Origin: Anthoceros angustus
Taxonomy: Eukaryota > Streptophyta > Anthocerotopsida > Anthocerotales > Anthocerotaceae
Assembly: GCA_010909165.1 (NCBI GenBank)
Contig: VJWM01000357.1
Location: 1 to 41,346, forward strand
Direction of reading: 5' to 3'
Length of the DNA stretch: 41,346 nucleotides
A program made the translations under genes and the position numbers. Of this stretch, positions 13,006 to 22,833 are shown piece after piece (within the stretch, counting starts at the first letter, position 1; each line of letters starts with the position of its first letter). The notes under the pieces were generated by a model that worked only from the letters and a program-made list of their open reading frames with translations, did no database searches and was not told where the DNA came from.

Positions 13006-13635
13006 TTCTATAAAAATTTTTTATTTTAAGCGCTCATAATAGCAGTTAAATTTCATTCTAGTCTCTATATATGTGTCGGATCCATGACAAAAACCGTCCT
13101 TAGTGGACTTAAATAAAATTCTTCTTCTTCTTCTTCTTCTAGAGAGAGTTCTTGCAAACTTCTTTCCCCTTTTCTCTCCAATTTTTATGCATGCTAACAA
13201 TCGTATAGAACAACCATACAATTTACTTTATTTTAAGTCCACTAAGGATTGATCATGGCACTCATTTGATGAGTTACACGCATTATGACAAATATTTAGT
13301 CTCGCTTGAAACTAGTCTTGAAGCACATCAAATATCAGGAAAAGTTGAATATTTCGCTCTTATTCCACATTTTCATCCTCCAATTGTGGAGAAAACCCAC
13401 CCCAAAGTGAAGACCATTTAAATAGAGACAAACATCATGAATACAGAGAAACTATCAACATTGTTAAGCAATTTGAGATAGATTTGATCAGACAGCAACA
13501 TAAGATGACAAAATCATCCTCATTAGCTTGAAAGACACTCTAAGAAAACTGTGTTTCTCATTTGAAAGCAAAACTATCTCGCATAAGAGAGAAAACTGAT
13601 CTGTAGTCAACAACTTCTTAGTCATGGATAGCTCA

Positions 13636-14110
13636 CCCCCCCAAACCAAACCAAACCAAACCCCCCCCAAACCAAACCCCCCCCAAACCAACCCCAAACC
13701 AAATAAACCAAACCACCCCAAACCCCAAACCCCCCAAACCAAACCAAACCAAACCCCAAACCAAACCAAACCCCAAACCCCAAACCAAATAAACCAAACC
13801 AAACCAAACCAAACCAAACCAAACCAAATAAACCAAATAAACCAAACCAAACCAAACCAAACCAAACCAACCAAACCAAACCAAACCAAACCAAACCAAA
13901 CCAACCAAATAAACCAAACCAAACCAAACCAAACCAAACCAAACCAAACCAAACCAAACCAAACCAACCAAACCAAACCAAACCAAACCAAACCAAACCA
14001 AACCAAACCAAACCAAACCAAACCAAACCAAACCAAACCAAACCAAACCAAACCAAACTAAACCAAACCAAACCAAACCAAACCAAACCAAACCAAACCA
14101 AACCAAACCC
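13636..14110. repeat. (CCAAA)n tract with AAATAAACC variants
   Basis: The left edge has 7-8 C runs and the middle has repeated CCAAATAAACC variants. The right 190 bp are nearly pure. Confidence 0.95.
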
Positions 14111-14509
14111 TTTTTGGTTCTCGCCTAAGTGCCATGATACATCCGCCACGATCCGCATAATTAATCCAACTTCATTCCACCTCATCAATATATAGGCCAA
14201 ACAAGTTTGAGAAGATGGATTCCATGGCATCACCATATTGCTAGGTAAATCCAAGAGGCATGCCATGAGGTAGTGCAGTCAAAAGCAGCATGGGACTCAT
14301 ATTACAAGGTAATCAAGAGGCATGCCACGAGGGCACCGCTGATCTCCAAACGAAAACCTAATATTCCTGAACAAAATCATACTTGGAAGTAATTGTCGCA
14401 TGAAAAGGGCCACCATCCCTGCGACCGCCGGAAAAGAGGGGCACCGTGACGCGAGGGGTGTGGAGGGTGGAAGCAATGTGAGGTATATGGCATGTGCAAC
14501 AGGAGAAGG

Positions 14510-14616
14510 AGCGGCCATGCTGGGGCAACGACACCGGATCCCATCGAACTCCGCAGTAAGCCTTGGGCCGGATCAAGATCGGATGGGTGACCTCCGGAAG
14601 TCCTGGTGCTGCACTT
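14510..14616 (+). rRNA. 5S rRNA gene copy, mildly degenerate
   Basis: From GGGGCAACGACACCGGATCC to CCGGAAGTCCTGGTGCTGCA the copy is close to a normal 5S gene, including CCGCAGTAAGCCTTGGGCC. The 5' end (GCGGCCATGCT) is shortened. A TATAT motif sits upstream in GTGAGGTATATGG. Confidence 0.75.
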
Positions 14617-15415
14617 TTCTATAAAATTCCTTTTATTTTAAGCTACCTCATAATAGCGCAAATTTCATTCTAGTCTCTATATATGTGTCGGATCATGACA
14701 AAAATCCGTCCTTAGTGGACTTAAATAAAATTCTTCTTCTTCTTCTTCTAGAGAGAGTTAAACTCTTCTTTCTCGTCTCCAATTTTATGCATGCTAACAA
14801 GCAGAACAACGACAATTTACTTTATTTAAGTCCACTAAGGACGGATTTCGCCATGGCACTCATTTGATAGAGTTACACTAAGGGCATTATGACAATTAAC
14901 CGCTATTCGAGTCTCGCTTGAAACTAGTGTGAAGCACAATCAAATATCCGGCAGTTGAAAAGTTGAATATGTTGCTCTTATTTCCCACATTTGTTTCAAG
15001 CAACCTCCGCAATAATAGGGTGAAAAGAGAAAACCCACCCCAAAGTGAAGACCAAGTCGTAAATAGATTGATAAACATCATGAATGGGATGAGGAACACA
15101 AAGTGTTCTTCGCCTCAACACCCTTGTTGCATAACTGCAAATTCTGGACTTTTCGGCTTTGGATGTAGCCATCTATCGCCTCAATCGAGACTTGAGACCC
15201 AACACGAAGATGACCCGTAATCATCCTCATTAGGCTTGAAAGACACATGGGTGCTAAGATAGAGAGGAAGCATGTGTCCAGACTTGGAAACGATGCGAAA
15301 ACCTTTGTAGGTCTTCACTTAGTGGGTAAGGGAGAGAGAGGAGACTGTATAGGACAAATAGGTAGTCAACAACAAAGGTAGGCAAATAGGTAGTCAAATA
15401 GGTAGGCATAGCTCA

Positions 15416-15603
15416 CCAAACCAAACCAAACCAAACCAAACCAAACCAAACCAAACCAAACCAAACCAAACCAAACCAAACCAAACCAAACCAAACCAAA
15501 CTAAACCAAACCAAACCAAACCAAACCAAACCAAACCAAACCAAACCAAACCAAACCAAACCAAACCAAACCAAACCAAACCAAACCAAACCAAACTAAA
15601 CCC
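15416..15603. repeat. (CCAAA)n tract, shortest
   Basis: About 188 bp, almost pure pentamer with two CTAAA variants and no degenerate left edge. Confidence 0.95.
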
Positions 15604-16025
15604 TTTTTGGCACTCTACGGCCTCGCTAAGTGCCATGATACATCCGCCACGATCCGCACCCGCAATCCAACTTCATTCCACCTCATCAATATATAGGCCA
15701 AACAAGTTTGGAGAAGATGGATTCCATGGCATCACCATATTGCTAGGTAAATCCAAGAGGCATGCCATGAGGTAGTGCAGCAGCATGGCGACTTATATTA
15801 CAAGGTAATCAAGAGGCATGCCACGAGGGCACCGCTGATCTCCAAACGAAAACCTAATATTCCAAAGGAACAAAATCATACTTGGAAGTAATTGTCGCAT
15901 GAAAAGGGCCACCATCCTGCGACCGCCCGCGCGAGAAAAGAGGGGCACCGTGACGTGCGAGGGCCGCGCGCGTGTGGAGGGTGGAAGCAATGTGAGGTAT
16001 ATGGCATGTGCAACAGGAGAAGGAG

Positions 16026-16134
16026 CGTGGCGCGGTCCCCAGGGCAACGACACCGGATCCCATCAGAACTGCAGTTAAGCGCCCTTGGGCCGGATCAAGA
16101 TCGATGGGTGACCTCCGGAAGTCCTGGTGCACCT
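16026..16134 (+). rRNA. 5S rRNA gene copy, mildly degenerate
   Basis: Box A is intact (GCAGTTAAGCGCCCTTGGGC) and the GATGGGTGACCTCCGGAAGT block is nearly intact. Differences are a 5' end reading GCGTGGCGCGGTCCCCAGGG, loss of the TCAGTACTGGG spacing before box C, and a 3' stem missing GCT. Confidence 0.78.
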
Positions 16135-16221
16135 TTTCTATAAAATTCCTTTTATTTTAAGCTACGCCAGCCTCATAATAGCAGTTAAATTTCATTCTAG
16201 TCTCTATATATGTGTCGGATC

Positions 16222-16415
16222 AGTGCCATGACAAAAATCCGTCCTTAGTGGACTTAAATAAAATTCTTCTTCTTCTTCTTCTTCTTCTAGAGAGAGTTCT
16301 TTGCAAACTCTTCTTTCCCCTTTTCGGTCTCCAATTTTATGCATGCTAACAAATATAGAACAACGACAATTTACTTTATTTAAGTCCACTAAGGACGGAT
16401 TTCCGTCATGGCACT
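16222..16415. repeat. MITE-like inverted-repeat element in 5S spacer (clearest copy)
   Basis: The left arm 16,237-16,262 (ATCCGTCCTTAGTGGACTTA then AATAAA) is the exact reverse complement of the right arm ending at 16,400. The arms extend imperfectly outward through TGCCATGAC / GTCATGGCA, giving about 42-bp inverted repeats around a 110-bp middle. The middle contains (CTT)n, TCTAGAGAGAG and ATGCATGC. No coding capacity and no clear target duplication are visible. The structure resembles a miniature inverted-repeat transposable element that was fixed in the ancestral 5S unit before amplification. Confidence 0.8.
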
Positions 16416-16969
16416 CATTTGATAGAGTTACACTAAGGGCATTATGACAATTAACCGCTATTCGAGTCTCGCTTGAAACTAGTGTGAAGCACAATCAAAT
16501 ATCCGTGTTGAAAAGTTGAATATGTTGCGCTCTTATTTCCACATTTGTTTCAAGCAACCTCGCAATAATAGGGTGAAAAGAGAAAAACCCACCCCAAAGT
16601 GAAGACCAAGTCGTAAATAGATTGATAAACATCATGAATGGGACGGAGGAACACAAAGTGTTCTTGATCTCAACACCCTTGTTGCATAACTGCAAATTGG
16701 ACTCCTTTTGCGGCTTTGGATGTAGCCATCTATCGCCTCAATCCGGCGGTGAGACCCAACACGAAGATGACCCGTAATCATCCTCATTAGGCTTGAAAGA
16801 CACATGGGTGCTAAGATAGAGAGGAAGCTGTGTTTCCCGGACTTGGAAACGATGCAAAAACTGCTTGTAGGTCTTCACAGTGGGTAAGGGAGAGAGGAGA
16901 CCGGTATAGGACAAATAGGTAGTCAACAACGGTAGGCAAATAGGTAGTCAAATAGGTAGGCATAGCTCA

Positions 16970-17479
16970 CCAAACCAAACCAAACCCCAAACCAAACCAA
17001 ACCAAATAAACCAAATAAACCCCAAACCAAATAAACCAAACCAAACCAAACCAAACCCCCTAAACCAAACCCCAAACCAAACCAACCAAACCCCAAACCA
17101 ACCAAACCAAACCAAACCACCAAACTAAACCAAACCAAACCAAACCAAACCAAACCAAACCAAACCAAACCAAACCAAACCAACCAAACCAAACCAAACC
17201 AAACCAAACTAAACCAAACCAAACCAAACCAAACCAAATAAACCAAACTAAACCAAACCAAACCAAACTAAACCAAACCAAACCAAACCAAACCAAACCA
17301 AACCAAACCAAACCAACCAAACCAAACCAAACTAAACCAAACCAAACCAAACCAAACCAAACCAAACCAAACCAAACCAAACCAAACCAAACCAAACCAA
17401 ACCAAACCAAACCAAACCAAACTAAACCAAACCAAACCAAACCAAACCAAACCAAACCAAACCAAACCAAACTAAACCC
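16970..17479. repeat. (CCAAA)n tract, longest
   Basis: About 510 bp. CCCCAAACC and AAATAAACC variants on the left, long pure runs on the right. Confidence 0.95.
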
Positions 17480-17891
17480 TTTTTGGCACTCTACGGCCTC
17501 GCCCAAGTGCCATGATACATCCGCCACGATCCGCACACCGCAATCCAACTTCATTCCACCTCATCAATATATAGGCCAAACAAGTTTGGAGAAGATGGAT
17601 TCCATGGCGTATCACCATATTGCTAGGTAAATCCAAGAGGCATGCCATGAGGTAGTCAAAAGAAGCATGACTCCCATATTACAAGGTAAATCAAGAGGCA
17701 TGCCACGAGGCACCGATCTCCAAACGAAAACCTAATATTCCATGAACAAAATCATACTTGGAAGTAATTGTCGCATGAAAAGGGCCACCATCCCCTCACA
17801 TCACCGAGAAAAGAGGGGCACCGTGACGTGCGAGGCCGCGCGTGGAGGGTGGAAGCAATGTGAGGTATATGGCATGTGCAACAGGAGAAGG

Positions 17892-18003
17892 AGCCAGCGG
17901 TACCGGGCAACGACACCGGATCCCATCAGAACTGCAGTTAAGCGCCCTTGGGCCGGATCAGTACTGGGATGGGTGACCTCCGGGAAGTCCTGGTGCTGCA
18001 CCC
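17892..18003 (+). rRNA. 5S rRNA gene, best-preserved copy
   Basis: From GGGCAACGACACCGGATCCC through CAGAACTGCAGTTAAGCGCC, CTTGGGCCGGATCAGTACTG, GGATGGGTGACCTCCGGGAA and GTCCTGGTGCTGCACCC this reads as a nearly complete eukaryotic 5S rRNA. Box A, the intermediate element and box C are all present and a TTTT stop follows. TATAT at 17,866-17,870 lies about 25 bp upstream, matching the upstream TATA-like element known for plant 5S genes. At about 111 bases it is roughly 8-10 short, all in the 5' strand of helix I, where CCAGCGGTACC replaces a GGGTGCGGTCATACC-like start. The gene start is therefore approximate. Confidence 0.85.
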
Positions 18004-18762
18004 TTTTCTATAAAATTCCTTTTATTTTAAGCTACGCCAGCCTCATAATAGCAGTTAAATTTCATTCTAGTCTCTATATATGTGTCGGATCGCCATGAAA
18101 AATCCGTCCTTAGTGGACTTAAATAAAATTCTTCTTCTTCTTCTTCTTCTAGAGAGAGTTCTTTGCAAACTCTTCTTTCCCCTTTTCGTCTCCAATTTTA
18201 TGCATGCTAACAATCGCATAGAACAACGACAATTTACTTTATTTTAAGTCCACTAAGGACGGATTCCATGGCACTCATTTGATAGAGTTACACGGGCATT
18301 ATGACAATTAACCGCTATTCAGTCTCGCTTGAAACTAGTGCCGAAGCACAATCAAATATCCGCAGTTGAAAAGTTGAATATGTTGCTTATTTCCCACATT
18401 TGTTTCAAGCAACCTCCGCAATAATAGGGTCGAAAAGAGAAAACCCACCCCAAAGTGAAGACCAAGTCGTAAATAGATTGATAAACATCATGAATGGGAT
18501 TGAGGAACACAAAGTGTTCTTCGCCTCAACACCCTTGTTGCATAACTGCAAATTGGACTCCTTTTGGCTTTGGATGTAGCCATCTATCGCCTCAATCGAG
18601 TGAGACCCAACACGAAGATGACCCGTAATCATCCTCATTAGGCTTGAAAGACACATGCGAAGATAGAGAGGAAGCACTCGCGATCAACCTACCCACTAGT
18701 GGGTGGAGAAAAGACTTACAAATTGAAACTGGCTGTGTCAGTGGATCTCATCTCCTAAACTC

Positions 18763-19136
18763 CCCCCCCCCAAACCAAACCAAACCAATCCAACCCCCTC
18801 CAAACCAAACCAAACCAAACCAAACCAAACCAATCCAAACCAAACCAAACCAAACCAATCCAAACCAAACCAAATAAAATAAATCCAAACCAAACCAAAC
18901 TCAAACCAAATAAACCAGTACCAAACCAACCAAACCAATCCAAACCAAACCAAACCAAACCAAACCAAACCAAAAACCAAACCAAACCAACCAAACCAAA
19001 CCAAACCAAACCAAACCAAACCAACCAAACCAAACTAAACAACAAACCAAACCAAACAACAAACCAAACTAAACCAAACCAAACCAAACCAAACCAAACC
19101 AAATAAACCAAACCAAACCAAACTAAACCAAACCCC
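18763..19136. repeat. (CCAAA)n tract, most variant-rich
   Basis: This last tract, next to the array edge, contains CCAATCC, AAATAAAATAAATCC and AACAAC variants throughout, including its right part. Confidence 0.93.
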
Positions 19137-19469
19137 TTTTTTGGCACTCTACGGCCTCTATGCCATGATACATCCGCCACGATCCGCACACCGCAATCCA
19201 ACTTCATTCCACCTCATCAATATATAGGCCAAACAAGTTTGGAGAAGATGGATTCCATGGCGTACTACCATATTGCTAGGTAAATCCAAGAGGCATGCCA
19301 TGAGGTAGTGCAAAAGCAGCATGGCGGACTTATATTACAAGGTAATCAAGAGGCATGCCACGAGGGCACCGCTGATCTCCAAACGAAAAACCTAATATTC
19401 CAGTGAACAAAATCATACTTGGAAGTAATTGTCGTGCATGAAAAAGGGCCACCATCCCCTGCGACCGCC

Positions 19470-20360
19470 CGCGCGCGCTACGGCGAAGGCTAAGGCTAAG
19501 GCTTTGTATATATGCTTCTAAGTCATGGACACCCATCCCAGGTATGATTGGAGACAAGGACGCTTAACCTCGACGTTCTCTTGCGTTCGTGGATAGCTGC
19601 ACTATTGTGGTACCCTGGTGAGGGAAAGAAGTTTGCTGTATTTGTAACACTTCTTCATTAACGTCGACGCCCACAGAGCCAATGGCTCAATCGTAAGTTT
19701 CTTACGCCTTTGTGCATAATCGCGTTTCATCCATTAGCACGAATTGCGTCGTCAGATTTATGATTCACGATCAAGGGAGTCCCAAGTGGTGATCTCTAAT
19801 ATCCATCTATGGGGTATAGCCGACACGACGCCAGCTGAGTGAGAGCCTGCTTGTCTCATAAGAACTCAGAAGTGAGTGACCGCTTCAGAGCCTGGGGTGC
19901 CCCCAATATCAAGTGGAAGACGAGAACGTGCTACACATCTATGCACTCAACAAAATAGTCAGCGACCTGATTCTCGTAGGAAGAAACTCGCTACACCTCA
20001 AGTTCCCCGGAAGGGAATCACTCTCTGCAAACAGAAACGTTGACAGTTACCAGTTGCGGGACGAAAAGGACAGCATTGCCATGCAAACAAGGGACGTGGT
20101 AAGATGTGGCATTCCACAGAAACGAACAGAGTCAAAACCAAAAACACGCGAGGCGATGACTCAGATTATGGGTGGTGATCTATTAGAATTGTCGGCACGG
20201 GTTCAAGGACAATCATGAGCTGGAGAGAGAGGAAAGAGAACGGGAATGGGAAGGATGCCCCGGGTGACCGGCGAGGTGAACTATCGAATTGAGGTCGTGT
20301 GTGAACTTTGCATCGGTTCGTATGGCTTCTGCTTGGCGTGGCCCTGGAGAGGCATTCCAT
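19470..20360. other. Unique sequence beyond the array edge; no gene recognised
   Basis: The 5S unit stops after GCGACCGCCCGCGCGCGCTA. A short GGCTAA triplet repeat follows (19,491-19,503), then sequence of different composition. An open frame of about 100 codons starting with GTG at 19,913 has no motif I recognise. A leader or upstream part of the PPR pseudogene is possible. Confidence 0.5.
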
Positions 20361-21990
20361 GAGGTTGACGTATCCTTGGCAAGTCATTCCACGTTTGCTC
20401 CCTGCATATATGCTGGGATGTAAGCACGGTTTTACTTTCATAGGTCAGTACGATGCTGCGTTACCTGGCGCAGGTGTTTCAGGGAAACACGTGTCGTTTA
20501 GATGTGCCATCTTGGAATGCCATGTTCTTGGGGTACCACCAGATAAAGTTATGGTGAGGAGGCTGCTGCTGTTCTGGTCAAGGATGCAAGACAAGGGTCA
20601 AGGGTGCAAGACATGGGTCAAGGATGCAAGAGAAGGGTCAAGTTCCGAATGAGACAACATGTGCTGGTGAGATCCACCGACGCAGATGTTAGTCACAACA
20701 AAACTTGGATGTGATTTGTAGGAAGGAAACACGCTTGTGGATGCGTATGCAAAATGTGGGGACCTCCAGGAATGAGTCAAATGCTTGAATACTTGCCTCT
20801 CAAAAATACTGTGGTCCCGGGGCACACCATGATCTTGGGGTATACCTCCCATATCCACAAGGCTGAACAGGAAGTCTGCTCCTGTACTCACAGATGCAGC
20901 AGGAAGGTGTGGTCCCGAGTTACCGCACATATGCTGGTGTCCTTAAAGCTTGCCGTAGCCTGGCAGCATGGGGTGGGCGAAATGGTGGGCCTGCACTTGG
21001 AACAAGTGTGAGAGAGCAATGCCTGCGGACTGTGAAAGCTGTCCATTCGGATGTTGTGAAGGGTAAGTGCAAGTCGGACGTGTTTGTGGCCAACATGCTT
21101 GTGGATGCATACTCAAAGTGTGGAAGTGTAGAAGATGCTAGACAGGTGTTTGATAACATGCCTGTCCGTAGATGTGGGGATGGGTTGACGTTCCTCCAAA
21201 TCCGAACAGAGCTTGCCTGATGGTACTAGCTTTCGCAGGCCTCAGATCCGGAAGGTGCGTAACGGCTGGAACCGTTAGCAAGCTGTGACACAGGGGGCAA
21301 GCGTGGCGCCAGGTGGCCAGATATTTGTGCCAACCCTGCTATCGATTTCGTCCATGGTTCGGTGGATATGTATGCAAGTTTGGCAGCTTAGAAGACGCTC
21401 GAAGAGTATTTGAAGGACTTGATTAAAGATGAGGTGACTTGGAGTGCTGTAATCTCGGGGTATTCCCTGCAGGGCATGGGCCAGGAAGTCTTCTCTGTAC
21501 AGGGCTATGCAATTTAAGGACTTCCTGGTCCGCACCCAAATGTGGGGCATTTGTTTGCGTTCTGCAGGTATGTTCACGTGTGAGCTCTCCTTCTTTGGAG
21601 ATGGGGAAACAGGTTCACACGAGTCACAGAACGAGGCGTTGCATCATCCTGATGTGTGTTTTGGACAACAGTTTGGTAGATATGTATGCGAAGTGTGGAA
21701 GCTTGGAACTTGCAGAGAGAGTGTTTCACAAGAAGAGGGCATCGCTGTACCCAACTCCATGATTTTTGTATGCCTCCTGCAGGCATGTTCAGATGTTTCA
21801 GCTTTGGTAAGGGAGCTACCTGCACGCATAGAAGAAATAGGCCTTAAATGTTTTGCTCGTTGGCAGTCTAAAAGACATGTATGGGAAGTAGGGGAGCATG
21901 TGTGATGCACAGCTGGTGTTTGAGGCATTGCCTGATGTGCCCTGGAACGCCCTCATTGCAGGAAACAGCGTCTAAGGAGACAACCAAGAC
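20360..21990 (+). pseudogene. Pentatricopeptide repeat (PLS-class) pseudogene
   Basis: PPR repeats can be read on the + strand across all three frames. Examples are QVFQGNTCRLDVPSWNAMFL near 20,480-20,540, NTLVDAYAKCGDLQE near 20,725, SYRTYAGVLKACRSLAA near 20,915, NMLVDAYSKCGSVEDARQVF near 21,095, DEVTWSAVISGYS near 21,430, NSLVDMYAKCGSLELAERVF near 21,670, and LVFEALPDVPWNALIAGN near 21,920. Intact family members are organellar RNA-binding proteins that act in RNA editing or processing, usually 500-900 residues without introns. Here at least six frame changes and stops interrupt the reading frame, including one at a 20-bp triplication (20,575-20,643). No terminal E/DYW domain is visible. 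Repeat wording (LVDAYAKCG, MQQEGVVPSYRTYAGVLKAC) resembles the expanded PPR sets of lycophytes and ferns; that comparison is from memory. Confidence 0.8.
20575..20643 (+). repeat. 20-bp tandem repeat, about 3.5 copies
   Basis: The unit GGGTCAAGGATGCAAGACAA starts, with small changes, at 20,575, 20,595 and 20,615, with a partial copy at 20,635. It lies in the PPR segment that would read as a MQEEGSSPNETT-like stretch. The two extra copies (40 bp) shift the frame. Confidence 0.85.
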
Positions 21991-22394
21991 TTCTTTACAG
22001 CCCAGATTTTTTTTTTAATTTGGTATTTTGAAAATAAATCAAAACAACCTCGGGGGAGAAATCTTGAGCAAGGGTTCTGATTCCCCTATGTTACACATCG
22101 TATCATCCCAACAGGAAGAGACTATACTCTACAGCCTCTACAGCCCAGATGGCAGGACTTTCTGTTGTGTAGTATCGGTATGCTGCCAGTCCTACAAGTC
22201 TGCTGTACGAAGGGCGTGGAGGGATTATTATCTTTGTACTGTAAAAATTTGTCCAGAGGTTGTCAATTAGCGTTTTTGCTCTAGCATTTATATAAGAAAC
22301 TAGTGAGAATAGTACGCCCCAGGAGTCGGTCTTATCTGTCATCTCTATGCTGTATGCCTCTGGTGCCGGAGGGGCAAGAGGAAGGAAAATATTA

Positions 22395-22432
22395 TTTCTA
22401 TTAAAGTCCATCAAGGACGGCATTTCCGTCAT
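22395..22432. repeat. Solitary arm related to the 5S-spacer hairpin
   Basis: TTTCTATTAAAGTCCATCAA followed by GGACGGCATTTCCGTCATAG matches the right arm of the spacer element (TTTATTTAAGTCCACTAAGG, then ACGGATTTCCGTCATGG) with few changes. No matching left arm is visible within 400 bp. Confidence 0.55.
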
Positions 22433-22471
22433 AGGACTTGTACTTCGGTAGCTTGAATCCTTGCTAGAATT

Positions 22472-22616
22472 GCTAGGTACAACTTGCTGAGCTCCGTTCT
22501 ACGGCTAGCCCAACTTACTACATACAGCTTGCAGAGCAACGAAGCTTAGCTGCAGCGAAGGCTGGCCCAACTTGCTAGGTACGAACTTGCAGAACAACGG
22601 AGCTTAAGCTTCAGCC
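22472..22616 (+). repeat. Three imperfect tandem repeats of about 45-57 bp
   Basis: Copies start at 22,472 (GCTAGGTACAACTTGCTGAG), 22,517 (ACTACATACAGCTTGCAGAG) and 22,574 (GCTAGGTACGAACTTGCAGA). The first two end in GGCTAGCCCAACTT or GGCTGGCCCAACTT. Confidence 0.7.
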
Positions 22617-22833
22617 CTCTATTAGATCCAGTCTTCCTTCTCGGGTTTCCTTTCGCTTTTTCATGCCTGCTATCTACTTGGGGGCGATTCAATCAAAATC
22701 AAACCCTCTCTAGAAGATATAATAGTTATATGATCGAGATCGACGATGTTCGCAGCATCTACATAGTGTGCACCTTCGACATTGCGTTATGTCTGACACT
22801 AGGCTTCGGTTTTTCTCACGGTTCGATTGAAGG

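Larger units (their letters stand above)
1..19470 (+). repeat. Tandem 5S rDNA array, about 12 units of 1.46-1.88 kb
   Basis: A conserved core (CAATCCAACTTCATTCCACC and the following bases) recurs near 1459, 3014, 4639, 6193, 7654, 9214, 10872, 12543, 14162, 15663, 17541 and 19193, giving unit lengths of about 1.46-1.88 kb. Every unit has the same order: 5S gene, T-run, inverted-repeat hairpin, spacer, (CCAAA)n tract, core, GC-rich stretch, TATA-like motif, next 5S gene. Length differences come mainly from the pentamer tract. The array runs off the left edge of the window. On the right it stops at about 19,470, inside the GC-rich stretch that should precede another 5S gene. Plants commonly carry 5S genes in separate tandem arrays transcribed by RNA polymerase III; this unit is long for such an array. 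No protein gene in this span is credible: long open frames are translations of the pentamer tract. Confidence 0.93.
21990..22833. other. Intergenic DNA between PPR pseudogene and desaturase
   Basis: No gene recognised. It contains a T-run at 22,010, a solitary hairpin-arm relative at about 22,395-22,432, and three imperfect repeats at 22,472-22,616. The desaturase 3' UTR should lie at the right end on the - strand; no AATAAA is obvious there. Confidence 0.6.

Noticed and set aside
897-19136. (CCAAA)n as telomeric or subtelomeric repeat
   Set aside because: Plant telomeres are CCCTAAA (TTTAGGG). The tract is internal to each 5S unit, flanked on both sides by the same spacer, and does not end a chromosome.
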